Made by a program: the position numbers and the translations under genes | Notes under the pieces: model-generated | Databases searched by the model: none | The model's input: only the letters and a program-made list of their open reading frames with translations | Told to the model about the DNA's origin: nothing | From: Roridomyces roridus | Taxonomy: Eukaryota > Basidiomycota > Agaricomycetes > Agaricales > Mycenaceae | DNA length: 64,000 nucleotides | NCBI GenBank assembly: GCA_029378245.1 | Contig: JARKIF010000024.1 | Span: 1 to 64,000, forward strand | Reading direction: 5' to 3' | Shown here: piece by piece, positions 30,695 to 42,612 of the stretch | Layout of the letters: the number at the start of each line of letters is the position of its first letter | Position numbering within the stretch: the stretch's first letter is position 1

Positions 30695-33600
30695 ATGTCC
30701 AACATCGACAGCTCACTCATCGGTACGAAATCCCCTGCGCGCGCATTTCATCAGATTCATCTCATCCATTTGACAGTGCTATCCGCCAGCGGGATCTCAT
30801 GGAAGCCCGGCCCCTTGCACGGCAAGAAACCGAATCTCTATGTAGCACTGTATCGAGATGGCAAGGAAGTGCAGCGCACGCGCACGATTGAAAGGAACCT
30901 CGACCCCAAATGGGAGCATATATTCCATCTGTCAGTCTTCATTTCCAAGCATGCATCATGCGTCTGAAACTCATTCCAGGGCCGCCGATTAGGACTCGGG
31001 GATCTCTTTACGTGTTTTTCACGACTCGTCTAATCCGTTGTCCTCGGACAAGTGTCTTGGAATAGCTACTGTGGATATACCCTCTCTGGCTGCGCGCGCA
31101 ACCCCGGAAAATGGTACGTCTCCTTTGATATATCGAACTGGGATTGCTCACACACAGAATATTCAGTGGAGCAAATTCCACTCACCGGCGGAGCTGCAGA
31201 CAAGAATTCGGGCACGATCTCAGTGCGGCTGATACAAGATACCAACCAGCTCGCTGCGTTGGCAATCGAAAAGGCGAAAAAGGATGCTCAGAAAGTTGGG
31301 CTTGCAGGAGCAGCTTCAGCAGTCCTCGGGGCGCCGGAGAAGATCACCGGGGAGGTCTCTGCCATATCATCCATACTTCCAGTCGCAAGCGATCTGGTGT
31401 CGACGTTGGAATCGGTCACTTCAAAGCTCGACATTGTCATCAAACTCGGGGACCAGCTTGCCACGGTATGAGTCCCATTCTTGGCAACGGCTTCATTTAC
31501 CCTTGTTCGTAGATTCATCCCTACGCGAATACAGCTTGGAAGATTCTCACTTCTGTGTATCAAGTGCGTGTCAGCTCATTTTTGCATTAATCATATCTGC
31601 TGAGCCGATTGTTAGGTTGTTAAAAAGCAGCAGGAGACAGACGGCAAACTAGTCACGCTGGCGAAAACGATGGATGAGGTGTATTCCTTTGTGAAGGACC
31701 TCGATTTCCTGCCTCAGAAAATCAAGGACCTTGAGCAACAGGCATCTGCCATTGTCAAACAGACAGTGGAGTGTGCCTTCTTTATCCAGGAATACACTCG
31801 GCACGGATTCGGCAGCCAGCTTCTTTTCCTCTCCGCACTTCCAACCCTCATCTGATATTGTGTAGCCCATGCCGTCGAGGGTATTTGGGACACCAAACAA
31901 CAGAAAATTGAAGGTCTTTGTGATACATTGCTCAAGCTCAAAGAGGCCTTCGAGAGCGGTCTTACCGTTCAGTCATTGTTCATGTCCACGAAGATTATGG
32001 ACAAACTCGACGGGCTTGGTATGTTGCTAACTTTTCGCGCTTTCAGACAGCTAACAATTCAATAGAGCAATCCGATACACTTAAACGCCTAAACCCCAGC
32101 GATATGAACGCCGGTCTGCGCACCACCTGCCTCCCTGGGACGCGGCAGAAGCTACTCGATGGCATTGCAGACTGGATCACGCTACCCTCGGCGACGGGGA
32201 ACGTGCTGTGGCTGGCAGGAGTTGCCGGCTGCGGCAAAAGCACCATATCCACGACGATCTCCGAACGCTTCCGCGCGCTCGATCGTCTCGGCGCGTTTCT
32301 CTTCCAACGAGGGGATTCAGCGCATAGTGATCCTGGTGCCGTCATCCGCACGCTGGCCCACTCTCTCGGCCTCTTCGACGCACGGGTTGCCACGGCCATC
32401 TCAGCGGCGATCAATCGTGATGCCGGCATCGTCAATGCGCCGATTCGTACACAATTCACCGAACTTCTCCTGGCACCTCTCCAATCTGTTGAGCAATATA
32501 TGGACGGGCCGATACTCATCATCCTCGACGCCCTTGATGAGTGCGGGGACGCAGATTCTCGTGCCGCTTTGCTCTCCTTGCTCGCCGAAGAATTCCCCAA
32601 ACTCCCGCGCGTTTTCCGTTTCCTGATTACCAGCCGACGGGAGTCCGATCTTGCCGGGCGGTTTCAATCCCGTTTCGAAGAAATCAGCCTGGATCCTGGG
32701 ACCATCTCTGACGATACTGATATTGATGTCTTCTTCCGGCATGAGATGGCCCAGATTGGGGAGCAGAAGAACTTGGGTGCGGCGTGGCCTGGTGAACTCA
32801 ATATACAGGCATTGGTTCAGCTTTCTGGGAACCTGTTTATTTGGGCATCCACGGCCACCAGATTCATCGGGCGCTATCGACCACAGCAGCGCATGAATGA
32901 TTTGCTCAGTCGTAAACAGGCGGGCTTCAATCTCGACGAGCTGTACAGTGTTGCACTGCGAGGTTCCGCTCCATGGGATGACCCATCATTCGCACAGGAT
33001 GCTCGGAACGTTCTGGCATGTCTCGTCTTTGGAAAGGCGCCCATGACTGATGTCACTATCGACAAAATGCTAGAGCAGCAGTCCTCTGAGGTCCTCGACA
33101 ATCTGGGCTGTGTTCTGCAGTGGAAGCCGGGAGACGTCGTCCGAGCCCTGCACACGTCATTTCTGGACTACTTGGTGGACCCAAAACGCGCAGCCGGGAT
33201 GCCATGGGCACTGGATGCAGCAGTTGCACATCACATGCTCTCGGCGGCCTGCTTGAGAATCCTCAACTCCGAGCTCCGGTTCAATATCTGCAAACTGGAG
33301 AATTCGCACGTGGAGAATTCTGAGGTGGATGGTCTAGCTGAGAGGATAAACACTCTCATTTCCCCACAGCTGCAATACGCAGCGTGTTTCGTGTTTGATC
33401 ACGTACGGGAGATACAATCCAACTCGGTCGTTCTTGGAAGCCTCCATGATTTCTTTCACCGTCAATTCTTGTACTGGCTCGAGGTTCTTAGTTTGCTTGG
33501 ACACATTCAGCAAGCAAAGGCATCCCTGGAAGTGGCACTCAGATGTGTTAAAGTACGTGCCTTACTGGAATTAGTGGCCGTGTCGCTTATCCATTGACAG

Positions 33601-35885
33601 CTCCACGGAAATGCAGTCGAACTTGAGGCTTTCGTGGCAGATACCGTCAAGTTCGTCACTGCTTTCACTCCTGTCATGCAGTTAGCTCCGCACATCTATC
33701 TCTCAGCCCTCCCATTTGCACCCGCACGGTCGCTAGTAGCACAACAGTATGCGAAAGCGTACCCGGGAACTTTGCAATTCCAAAGACCAACTGACGACGA
33801 TTGGCCTAGCATGAAAGAACTGCTCCAAGATGCCCCTACCTCGATACTCTCTGTCCACATGTCCTCAGATGGGTCTAGAGTCGCGTACGGCTGTTTCGAC
33901 GGTGCTGTGCGTGTATGGGACGTGGCCACGGGTCTTGTTGCTCCGCCATTCCGAGGATACAGTTCATCAGTCACGTCGGTGTCTTATTCGTTTGACGACC
34001 AGCACATTGTCTCTGCGATAGGCAGCACCATTTCTGTGTGGGATGTTGCGACCAGGGAGCGGAAGCAGTTCACTTTCAACAGCCACCCTCCCCCTTGGCC
34101 GCTGGTTTGGTCGGTTTGTTTCTCACATGATGCCTCGAAAATGGTCTCGGCCGCGGGGGATGGTTCAGTGAGAATTTGGGATGCCGCCACGACGGAACTG
34201 CTTGTCGGTCCACTCATGCATCCCAATGCCGTACATGCGGTGGATATTTCATCCAAGGCGCCGTACCGTGTTATTTCCGGATGTGCTGATGGCAGTCTGC
34301 ACATTTGGGATGCGGAAACTGGAACCCTCCTGGCTGGGCCCATCGAGGAGCATATAGGGCCGGTCACTTCGGTGTCTTTTTCGAGCTCGGGCATGCTCTT
34401 TGCCTCAGGCTCCTGGGATCGCACTGTTCGTGTTTGGGACGGGCACACGGGGAAACCAGCCGCTGAGCCATTTTACGGACATGAAGACGAAGTCCGATGT
34501 GTACGCTTTGCACCTGGTGATGACGGCTGCATCGCATCCTCATCCTCAGATGGAACCGTCCGTCTCTGGAATGCCCGCACTGGCGCCCCTGCTGCAGAGC
34601 CGCTCCTGGGGCATACCAAATCTGTGGAATCGATTTCATTCTCAGCAGATGGCCGTTTCCTGGCAAGTGGATCAACAGATACGACGCTCCGCGTTTGGGA
34701 CTTCAAGAATTTGACCTCCGTTGCAGCCATGGTCCAGGACGACCAGAATCAAATCGCCTCCATCTCATGGTCACCAAACGGAGACTGGATCGTGTCCGGC
34801 TCTCGACAGGGAACTCTGTACCTCTGGGACACCCGGTCGGGCCAGCATATCTGGGGACCAATTCAAGCGCACGCAGAGTCCATCAATCATGTCTGTTTCT
34901 CCCCTAACCGTGCACATATTGCAACGGCATCGGATGATCGGACTGTGTGCGTCTGGGATGCTACTGACGGGAAACGTCTTCTGGGATCACTTACTGGGCA
35001 CCAGGGTGAGGTCAATTCCGTCGATTATTCTCGGCCTGAGGGGACACGCATCGTCAGTGGGTCTACCGATGGTACAATCCGAATTTGGGATGCTGACACT
35101 GGGGCCCTCGTCGCTGGACCGTACGAAATTCCTGATGCCGAAGTCAGGGATGTTCGTTTCCAGCCCAATAACAGTGACAGAATGACGTCCTGCTCCACCG
35201 ATGGTATCATTCGGATGTGGGACTCACAAAACGGCACTGCGCTCTTTGAGATTCCGGGCAACTCTGCCGGGTTTTCCATCGATTTCAGCTCGGACGGCTC
35301 CTATTTTACGTCGAACGCCGAGAGAGAGAGAGTGGGTGTCTGGGATGCTACAACCGGCCAACCCGTCGGAGACTCATTGCCAGGGCACGGGGAGTTTGTT
35401 AGCTCGGTTTCCTTTTCGCCGACAGGTGAACACTCCCGAATCGCGTCGGGGTCTGCAGACAAAACCGTGCGTGTTTGGAATATCCACGATGAGCTGGATC
35501 GAGTCGAGTTTTTCGGCCACACAAGTATCGTCACCGCGGTTCAATTCTGTCCGACCGGCGGCTCGCGGCTTGCTTCTGCCTCGGTGGATGGAACAATAAG
35601 AATATGGGAGGTACGAGATCCATTTCATCACATATTTTGTGTGGTTGACTCGTGTTGAAGATGACTCCTGCGGCTGAAGGTCCCCTGGGTGACATGCCAC
35701 TCATGTGGGATGGCAGCGTCTTCGGTTATGACACCAAATTCAAGTTCTGGGTGCCCCCTTGGCTCGCTCGCGGGCTTTATTACCCGCGGAATTCGCTCCT
35801 GCTTGGTCTCAACAGACAAACGAAATTAGATCTCAGCCGTTTTGTTGAAGGGGCCAATTGGGAGAAATGTGCTGTCGGTGCTTGA
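30695..35885 (+). CDS. C2-NACHT-WD40 (NLR-like) protein, about 1,600 aa
   Basis: This is a fungal STAND/NLR-like NTPase, a family implicated in non-self recognition. Residues about 20-125 form a C2-like domain (IHLTVLSASGISW, KKPNLYVALYRDGKEVQRT, NLDPKWEHIF, LRVFHDSSNPLSSDKCLG). A helical linker of about 250 residues follows. The NACHT domain has Walker A LAGVAGCGKST (around residue 410) and Walker B ILIILDALDECG. After an intermediate helical region come 14 WD units, each ending in W-D/N/E (from CFDGAVRVWD to SVDGTIRIWE), enough for two seven-bladed propellers. A last exon ends WEKCAVGA. About nine exons splice in frame; one junction near 31850 needs a GC-AG intron, and the first has two possible donors. 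The WD repeats vary in sequence. Cytosolic, role inferred from family. Confidence 0.85.
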
Positions 35886-36149
35886 GAGGGAGACCGGGGA
35901 CGATATGTTAGCAGATATACAGATTCATGTAAGTAACATACAAGACGACAGTTTGACCCAACTTGGAACATGAGCGCATGCATGAGCGCTGAGTATGAAA
36001 TGTGCCGATAACGCGAAACCAGGTACATTCGGTCACTGGAGATCCGCCTCGCGTAAGTATGATCTAAATACATAACTTGGGTGATTCTAGAGCTTATGCG
36101 GCTATGCCCCACGATATTCATCCTTTTGACCAGCGACGAGCAGCACTAA

Positions 36150-36690
36150 CGAAGGGTACATCCGGTGGTGCGACTTGAGCACTTACCAATCGACCAGGTG
36201 GACCTGACGGACGGACAATTCAGCCAACTCCAAAAGTCGAAGGAGACATGGCGAATGCCGGGAGTCGAACCCGGACTCTCCCCTGCCCGATACAGGCTAT
36301 ACCCCGCAACTGAGGAGGGGTGTGCGCCATGTACCACATCCGTTGGTTTGACTCTAGACCGTAGACCTGGGTGATCTGAAGGACAATTCAGTAAAGTCAA
36401 GAAATATACGTACTTCAGTTAAGAAATCACATCACGGATGCCGGGCGTCGATCCCGGTACTTTCCTTTCACCACGAGTGAATAATATCACCGTGCGCCGT
36501 GGACAACGTCCGGCGGGTTGAAATTTGCAGTATAAGTGGAGTGGAGCGAAATTCAACAACTTGCAAGAAAATCGTCACGAAATGACCAATCAGCCTGAGT
36601 TGATGCGCCGAGTGATCCGGAGCCGGGTTTCGGACCCGAGATTCCGATCTCGGTTCGTCTCTCCCTCTCCCGCCGGCATCCATCCTGCCC
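36150..36690 (+). repeat. Inverted duplicate of the tRNA-like units and repeat A (copy 2)
   Basis: The block mirrors 14130-14560: GCCGGGAGTCGAACCCGG (about 36258-36275), GCCGGGCGTCGATCCCGG (about 36439), TATCACCGTGCGCCG and GAAATTTGCAGTATAAG. It lies directly upstream of the D123-like pseudogene, as in the first copy, so gene and repeats were duplicated as a unit. Confidence 0.65.
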
Positions 36691-36695
36691 GCAAG

Positions 36696-37546
36696 ATGCA
36701 ACTCGCCATAATCTCGAGTACTTCAGTTGACAAAAGCATCGAGCTCAAAGACCACCTGTTCAATGAAAGTTATGAAACATGGATATCCGACGGGTCTGAC
36801 ATCCCACCCTCCCTCGTCTCCCTTGGTATCCCCACGGCAAAGCCCGACCCCAACCCGACACTCTACGGGCCGTGGATGCCACTCATCACTCGACTCCGCG
36901 GAATCCCTACCTCTACAGTCCATACCGTCGTGTTGACTCCGATATACGCACGGACGCTATTAGAGGCCGCGCCCGTGGCGATGCTCAACGGTCGTCTCTC
37001 CGAATCGCACAAGGAAGACCTCCTAGAGCCTTCCCCCTTCGACCATCTCTTCCCCGCGGCAGGCTACTTTGCCCGTCTCGACTCTGCATCACCCAAAAAC
37101 TCGCCGTTCTTCACTGGCCCACTCACCTCCGCCTCGCATGTCGTGCATCAGCTAGCCACCTCGCACCGTGCGTCAAATGGTCTCATCGATGCACTTGCTC
37201 AGTCCTCGCCCTTCCCTCCGCGTGTGCACTTTGTGCCTTGGGACACTATGGATACACGGAGGGAATATCGCGTGTTCTGTGGGCCTTACAGCTTTATCCG
37301 AGGGAGGGACGAGTGACGGCTGTGAGTCAGTATAGTTGGCATCGGCGGAGCATTCTTGCCGACCTACCACGCGAGAAACTGGAATTGCGGCTCACGCACC
37401 TTCTCAAGGGAATCGAGCGCATCCACGGCGATATCAAGACGCATGCTGTGGAGATTGGGATGAAGGACAAGTTGGAGAGCGAGGGCTTCGTTGTTGACGT
37501 CTATCCTAGGGAAGCCTGTCAGCACGCCGTTCTCGTGTATTTATGA
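36696..37546 (+). pseudogene. D123/CDC123-like pseudogene, frameshifted and 3'-truncated
   Basis: It matches the gene at 13158-14129 nearly residue for residue from MQLAIISSTSVDKSIEL to DTRREYRVFC. There the intact copy has about four more bases (APRNELNPGEGR against GP...YPREGR), so the frame is lost and the first open frame stops at 37316. The second half continues in the next frame (GRVTAVSQYSWHRRS ... EGFVVDVY) until about 37503, where similarity ends abruptly. The IHPDTNEVQLLELNPFG end, needed for the ATP-grasp site, is absent. It cannot make a working D123-like protein. Confidence 0.8.
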
Positions 37547-37579
37547 GAGAAGCACTCAGGTCTCGGGATTGAATATTGA

Positions 37580-38270
37580 GAGGCCACGCAATGAGAGACT
37601 CAAAGCTCCGGGGAAGCAAAATGTCGAATTTCAAAAGTCCACATGACCGCGGGATTTGAACCCGTCGTAGCCTCACACCAGACTGTCACGACTCGATGGT
37701 GATTTCCGATGGATTCGCAGGATCTTCACACCCGTGCATACCAAAGACAGGAAGGCAGGATCGAGAGGCAGATCGAAAAATTTAAAAACAAATGAGCACC
37801 AGACTCATTGTCTAGTAACTGCCAGGGAATCATACCATGGACCGTTGGATTTTGAGAAGCTTCCCAGCTGAGCAGAAATTCTCGTAGGTATCGACTTTCG
37901 CAGAGATTCACACCCGCACCTCAGAGACAAATGTAAGTATCGGAGGGGAGCTTCCAAGAAGACAAAATGAAAGCTTATTGTGCATCTGGTTGAGTAACTG
38001 CGAGGGAATCGATCCCTGAACGGCTATTTTCGAGAAGCCTGACAAGATTTTGCCCTCTTCTCAGACGCTGGCTGAATGCTCAACACACTGCAGGATTCAG
38101 ACAGCTGCCCAGCGCCTACCCAGGTAGAAATTCAAAGTATGGTGAGTCAAAAGGCAAGAAAGAAAAAGGCCCTTTTGAAGTCCCGACCACAGACGCACCC
38201 GGGGACCTCGATCTGCGGGGTATCGGGGTATATTTCATTGTCGAGATATTTTACTACTTCATTACCAGCC
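37580..38270 (-). repeat. tRNA-derived repeats downstream of secreted-protein copy 3
   Basis: On the minus strand, CGACGGGTTCAAATCCCGCGG (about 37648), CCATGGTATGATTCCCTGGC (about 37825) and TCAGGGATCGATTCCCTCGC (about 38005). They are colinear with the repeats beyond the 27-kb copy, including the shared GTGAGTCAAAAGGCAAGAAA stretch. Confidence 0.6.
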
Positions 38271-39009
38271 TTAGAACAACACCCGCATCGCAGCAACGGC
38301 CGCCCCAATGCTGACCACAACACCCCACCCCAACGAAGCGCGCGAATCCAACCCAATCGCCCCACCACCCGCACTTCCACCGCTGCTCCCCCCACCACTG
38401 CTCCCGCTCCCTCCATCACCGCTCCTCGAAGCCGTCGCACTAGGATTCGCTGCCCCCGGGCCACCGCCTTGGACTTGGCCGTCCGAGCCGACGGTGATGA
38501 TAGGGATTGCCGTGCCGGTGAACCCAGTCTCGAAGCCGGCGACACCGAGAGAGCAGACTGCTTTGCCGTTACCGTCCAGGGAGCATGTTTCGTGGGTGTC
38601 GTCTTCCCGCCAGACGGTTGCGCCTTGTGCGAATGTGCCTGTTTGAAATGTTGAGTACTTATTGTATTGTATTGGAGGAGATAGCGGTTAGGGAGGAGGA
38701 GGGAGAGGAGGAGGGAGAACGCACGTCCGATAGTAGTCGTCGACCCGTCGAGACCCAATATCTCCTCGAGGACGTACGTCGTCGCACCGTCAGCACTGGC
38801 AACGCCACCGACGCTCACGGCGAACGACGCAGTGGCGGAGATGCTCGAACTGACGCCAGAGAAGCTTGGGAGGGAGGTGGGTGCGGGTTGGACAAGGGTC
38901 ACGGCGGCGTGTGCGCCTTCGAGGGCTGGGTGAGGGGAGATGTGTTAGTGTCGCGAAAGAAGATGAAGATAGGGAATGTACCTAACAAAGAGACAAGGAG
39001 GTGAAGCAT
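38271..39009 (-). CDS. Small secreted, probably GPI-anchored protein, copy 3
   Basis: It is almost the same protein as copy 1 at 16146-16882, with the same three-exon plan: MLHLLVSLL, intron, ALEGAHAAVTLVQPAPTSLP, VGGVASADGATTYVLEEILG, intron, FAQGATVWRED, ETCSLNGNGKAVCSLGVAGF, Gly/Ser linker and C-terminal hydrophobic tail ending RVLF. The coding region is intact. The upstream block is split by a Harbinger transposon about 0.9 kb from the ATG, leaving the proximal 880 bp and the TATA box untouched. The high identity to copy 1, against the diverged copy 2, points to a recent duplication or gene conversion between the 16-kb and 38-kb loci. Confidence 0.75.
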
Positions 39010-39888
39010 CGTCGGTGTGGGGAAGGATCGTTGAGGAAGAGGAATCCATCCATCTTTTGTCTTATATGGCGCGGCGTAAGTAAGACAGGGGTGTTGACAC
39101 TGACATGTGTCCAAGAAACCAAGTCAGTCAATCCTCCTGAAGTGATTTTTCAAATGACAACATGTTCAGGTGGCGGGTGACGGACGCCCGTGAACTGAAC
39201 TTATTTTACCTCGGTGACGGTGACAGTTGAGATTTGGCTCCCAAAAGCTGCGCTCCGGCCGCAATGCCTGCTGATGTGAGTGATTTCCGATCTGCCGGAT
39301 TTCCCAGTATGGTATTTTGATCCGAGTGCCGAGTGGTGCTTGATCCGTGAACATGTTGTGCAATGAACTTGTCGAGTGACGGGTGACACCCCGGGTCGTA
39401 ATGCTACAGTACGCCAGCTTGGTGATCGCCAATGAATGAGAAACGCACCTTGCGTTGAAAACCACGGGCGCCGATAATCATCTCGCCAGGGTTGAACTTG
39501 GAAAACACTGGCGTCGTTGCAACGTCGTCACGTCAATGTTAGCGCCCAAAAGACAGATGGAAGCGCAAACTCAGCGCATACGAAGGTGATTTTAGCACAA
39601 TTCAAACAAGAAGACACCGCCCACTGTTACGCCCGCCGTCGCGGTACGCACCCCCGGAGATTAGCGTGATAGATGGGGGAATACCTGAGGACGGAGAGGT
39701 TCATTGCCGCAAAGATGGAGGCTGGTGTAAAAACAATTTCACGGCACGATTGCCGTGAGATGATGGCAACGTAGACGAGATGATGGGATTACGGCAATTT
39801 GCCAAGACGCGGCACCGTTATTGGGTACTTATTTCTGATTTCAACCAGCTTGTGGTAAGGACGCACGCACCACTGTTTTTTAGACTGA
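39010..39888 (-). repeat. Segmental duplication: upstream block, gene-proximal part (copy 3)
   Basis: Inverted match to about 15241-16145. It is cut at TGA (39886-39888) by the Harbinger element and resumes at 42791. Confidence 0.7.
39061..39068 (-). promoter_or_regulatory. TATA box of secreted-protein gene copy 3
   Basis: CATATAAG on the minus strand, 52 bp before the ATG, identical in place to copy 1. Confidence 0.55.
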
Positions 39889-40072
39889 GGGCCTGATCGG
39901 CAACCGTTAATTTTCTGCGAGAATTGAGAAATGGTGGAGAAAAGTGGGAATTTCATATTGTGGCTGTGTGATTGTTTGTTTGTGTATGACGGATCAGACG
40001 CGGACGCGCTTCTTGCCTCCGTACCTCCACCATCCCTTGCGCGCAACACGTCTCTCGTGCAACACCATGCCT
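39889..40072 (+). repeat. Harbinger left terminal inverted repeat (184 bp)
   Basis: Runs from GGGCCTGATC to ACCATGCCT and therefore includes the ATG (40067-40069) of the SANT gene. The mirror copy is 42607-42790. Confidence 0.9.
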
Positions 40073-41231
40073 CACGCCGACGACCCCGATGAGGATATCC
40101 CCGAAGTCGACGCGTCTACGACCAGTTCCTCCAATTGGACGAAGGAAGAGACTGAATATGCGCTGACAGTCTTGGAGAAGGACCCGGCCAAATATTTGAG
40201 TGGGAACGGTTTCAAATCGAAGGCTACCACCGAGATTGCAGCGGCGTTGAAAAGGAAGTTTCCTACGCGACCTGTGCGGAAATCCGATGCTGTTGGTGCC
40301 CGCCTGCGCTACGTGATTATACGCGTCGAATCCGTGACATGGAGCTAATCTCGCCTCAGATCAAGGGTATCTATGAGAACTACGACTTCGTTCGTGGGAG
40401 GAGTGGTGTTGGGTGGGACGACGGGGCGAAGAAAGCTACAGCCGAGCCCGAGTTTATCGAGCGGTTCCTGGAGGTGCGTGACCCCCAGCCTCGCTTTGAT
40501 ACAACCACTGACGTGCGCAGGAGTTCGACAGGAAGAAGTATGAGCGGTGCTTCAAGAAGTCATGTCCATTCTACTCCAGGCTAGCAGCCCTCTTTGGCGG
40601 TAACAAGGCTACCGGCGAGCATGTTCTCCATCTAAACAAACCGGCTTCGTCCTCCGCCTCGGCCTCTTCCTCGTCGTCCTTGTCTCCTTCCGAACGTCTT
40701 GACCAACCGCTTGAGGATCTTTCCAACACCCAATTGAACGATAACCGCACCAGCACCAGTCCCCCTGCATCCCCAAAGCCGTATGACGACGAGATCCCTC
40801 CTCCCCCAAAGCGCCGTCGTGTCGAGTCGGAGGAAAGCTCGGAGGAAAAGCAGCCAAAGAAGAGGAGCGCCCGTGAAGGGTCGGTTTCGTCTGCATCGAG
40901 CACCGGCGGTCGTCGAGCAGGGCGGACTTCAGAGGCTGCACAGCACATAGGCCGTGGGCTTCAAACGATCGGAGAGAGCATGTCCGCGCCAATTATCACC
41001 AAGAGCGACACATCTCATGTCGACGCGATTATCGACATTCTCCTTGATGATCCCACGCTGCTGCCGAACGATCCAGATGGCTCCTACTACGCGCTGGTTA
41101 CAGATTATTTCAGCACAAACCAGATGCAGGCACGTGTTTTCATCAAGACAAAGGTTCGGGTTCAACGCATTGCGTTGTTGAAGAGGGTTTTGAACGCGTC
41201 GGAGATTGATATTCCGGTGGATTGGGCGTAG
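40067..41231 (+). CDS. Harbinger Myb/SANT-like DNA-binding protein, 356 aa
   Basis: Exons 40067-40312, 40360-40473 and 40521-41231 (two 47-nt introns) give 356 aa. The N-terminal half is a Myb/SANT-like domain: NWTKEETEYALTVLE, a middle helix with KATTEIAAALKRKF, and IKGIYENYDFVRGRSGVGWDD, followed by CFKKSCPFYSRLAALFG. A Ser-rich region with a basic cluster (PPPKRRRVES, KQPKKRSAREGS) is a probable nuclear signal. The C-terminal helices (DAIIDILLDD, RVQRIALLKRVLNASEIDIP) resemble the interaction region of such proteins. In known Harbinger elements this partner carries the nuclease to the nucleus and binds the element ends. The first two codons lie inside the TIR. Confidence 0.88.
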
Positions 41232-41346
41232 GGTCAGGCTGGCATTGGTGCTGTTGAATTGACTTCTGGATTCTGAACTTTCCTGGGCTCTGTTATCACT
41301 CGGCTGTAATCCCTTTCTGTTGTAACTATACACAGCTGAGTTTGTA

Positions 41347-42612
41347 CTAGTCCATCTCTTCCCTTGCCGCCTGGTAGTGTTCCCACATACTATTCATGAT
41401 TCGCTCCCGGCGTCTATTGGCCCTCTCTGTTTCCTCCGCGGTGATGGCGAGTACTTGACGATCGGGTACAACTCGTTGGTCGAGGAACGGGTGGTCGTCA
41501 GCGTCGTACTCGATGTTCTGCTGGTCCTCGGGATCGAAGCCGAACGTGTTGAGCGCATCGTGTATGCGGAGGAAATTGTGCAGCGCGCCAGCTGCTGCAA
41601 CGATCTTGGCTTGCACTTCGTACGAAAACTCGGGGGCAGATATGAGGATGGGAAACTGCCGCTTGGTAACGCCAAAGATGCGCTCAATCACATTGCGCAG
41701 CTTGGCGTGACGAAGGTTGAACAACTCCTGCGGTGTCTCTGGCTGTTTTCCGCAGCGATCCCACTCCTTCAAATGGTAGCGTGGACCAATGAATGGCGAC
41801 AGAATCATGTCGCAGTTTGGGAACGCAGCGTCACCAAGATAGTAGCGATAATCGGGTAGAGCAAAGCCGTTACGCCGAGCGGTGTCGAAAAGGCGTCCAT
41901 CGGCGGCGGTGCCCTCGTAGCCGGGCATGAGGTACGTGAAGCGGAGATCGAAATCGCATGCAGCTAGAACATTTTGAGAAATATCTCCGTGACGGTCTCG
42001 ATAGCGGACGACATCGTCTGCCCGCGCAAAAGCATCGATGTGGGTGCCATCAACCCCACCGCGGCAATATCGAAAGAAAGGGAATAATGATTCATTGTCC
42101 GAGATCTTGCTCGCAGGAGCGTCGATGGGAGATTTGACGTATTTCCGATAAAAGTCGCCCGTCGCCATATCGAGTAGCCGATTGGTGTACTTGCTGATCG
42201 TGTCATTCGAGCGCTGGAAGCGTTCCATGAGGTCCCTCTGGCTGCTGCCATGAACGAACCAATAGACAAAAATCGCGACCTGCTCGGCAGCGCTTATATG
42301 ACGACTTTCGGTGAGACCGTTCATCGTAAACTCCAAGCAGAGCAAGAGAAAGGCACCGGGATACATTCCCAACTGGTCGAGGCAGCGTTCGGGATGCCCA
42401 TTCAGGCATTCGTCGAGCCAACCCTGGCCGGTTAGGATGGAGTTATGGCGAGGAATGGGGATGGGGCGTTCAAGATGGAGCAGACTATCGGCATAGAAGA
42501 CAGCCGCAAAAGCAGCAGTCATTGCTGCTCGTCGACGACGTTGGATGAGTTGTAGTGCATCGTGATTCAGGTCTTGGTGGTTGTGGGCACGGATGGTGAG
42601 GAGAGCAGGCAT
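41347..42612 (-). CDS. Harbinger DDE nuclease (HARBI1-type transposase), 421 aa
   Basis: Single exon of 421 aa with the DDE_Tnp_4 core complete: first Asp in GGVDGTHIDAF, second in GTAADGRLFDTA, then YYLGDAAFPNCDMILSPF, and Glu in LRNVIERIFGVTKRQFPIL. Before it a helix-turn-helix-like segment (ISAAEQVAIFVYWF, LMERFQRSNDTISKY) fits the usual N-terminal domain. The start chosen is MPALLTIRAH at 42612. An in-frame ATG farther out in the TIR would add 41 residues that are identical to those read in front of the SANT gene, so they are best seen as TIR sequence. The frame is unbroken, so the enzyme is probably functional. Confidence 0.92.
   Translation of the reverse strand: MPALLTIRAHNHQDLNHDALQLIQRRRRAAMTAAFAAVFYADSLLHLERPIPIPRHNSILTGQGWLDECLNGHPERCLDQLGMYPGAFLLLCLEFTMNGLTESRHISAAEQVAIFVYWFVHGSSQRDLMERFQRSNDTISKYTNRLLDMATGDFYRKYVKSPIDAPASKISDNESLFPFFRYCRGGVDGTHIDAFARADDVVRYRDRHGDISQNVLAACDFDLRFTYLMPGYEGTAADGRLFDTARRNGFALPDYRYYLGDAAFPNCDMILSPFIGPRYHLKEWDRCGKQPETPQELFNLRHAKLRNVIERIFGVTKRQFPILISAPEFSYEVQAKIVAAAGALHNFLRIHDALNTFGFDPEDQQNIEYDADDHPFLDQRVVPDRQVLAITAEETERANRRRERIMNSMWEHYQAAREEMD

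Noticed and set aside
30990..30992. In-frame TAG as a nonsense mutation in the C2 exon of the NLR-like gene
   Set aside because: An alternative donor (GTCTTC after CATCTGTCA) with acceptor CGATTAG removes it and keeps the C2 frame, so a break is not required; RNA data would decide.
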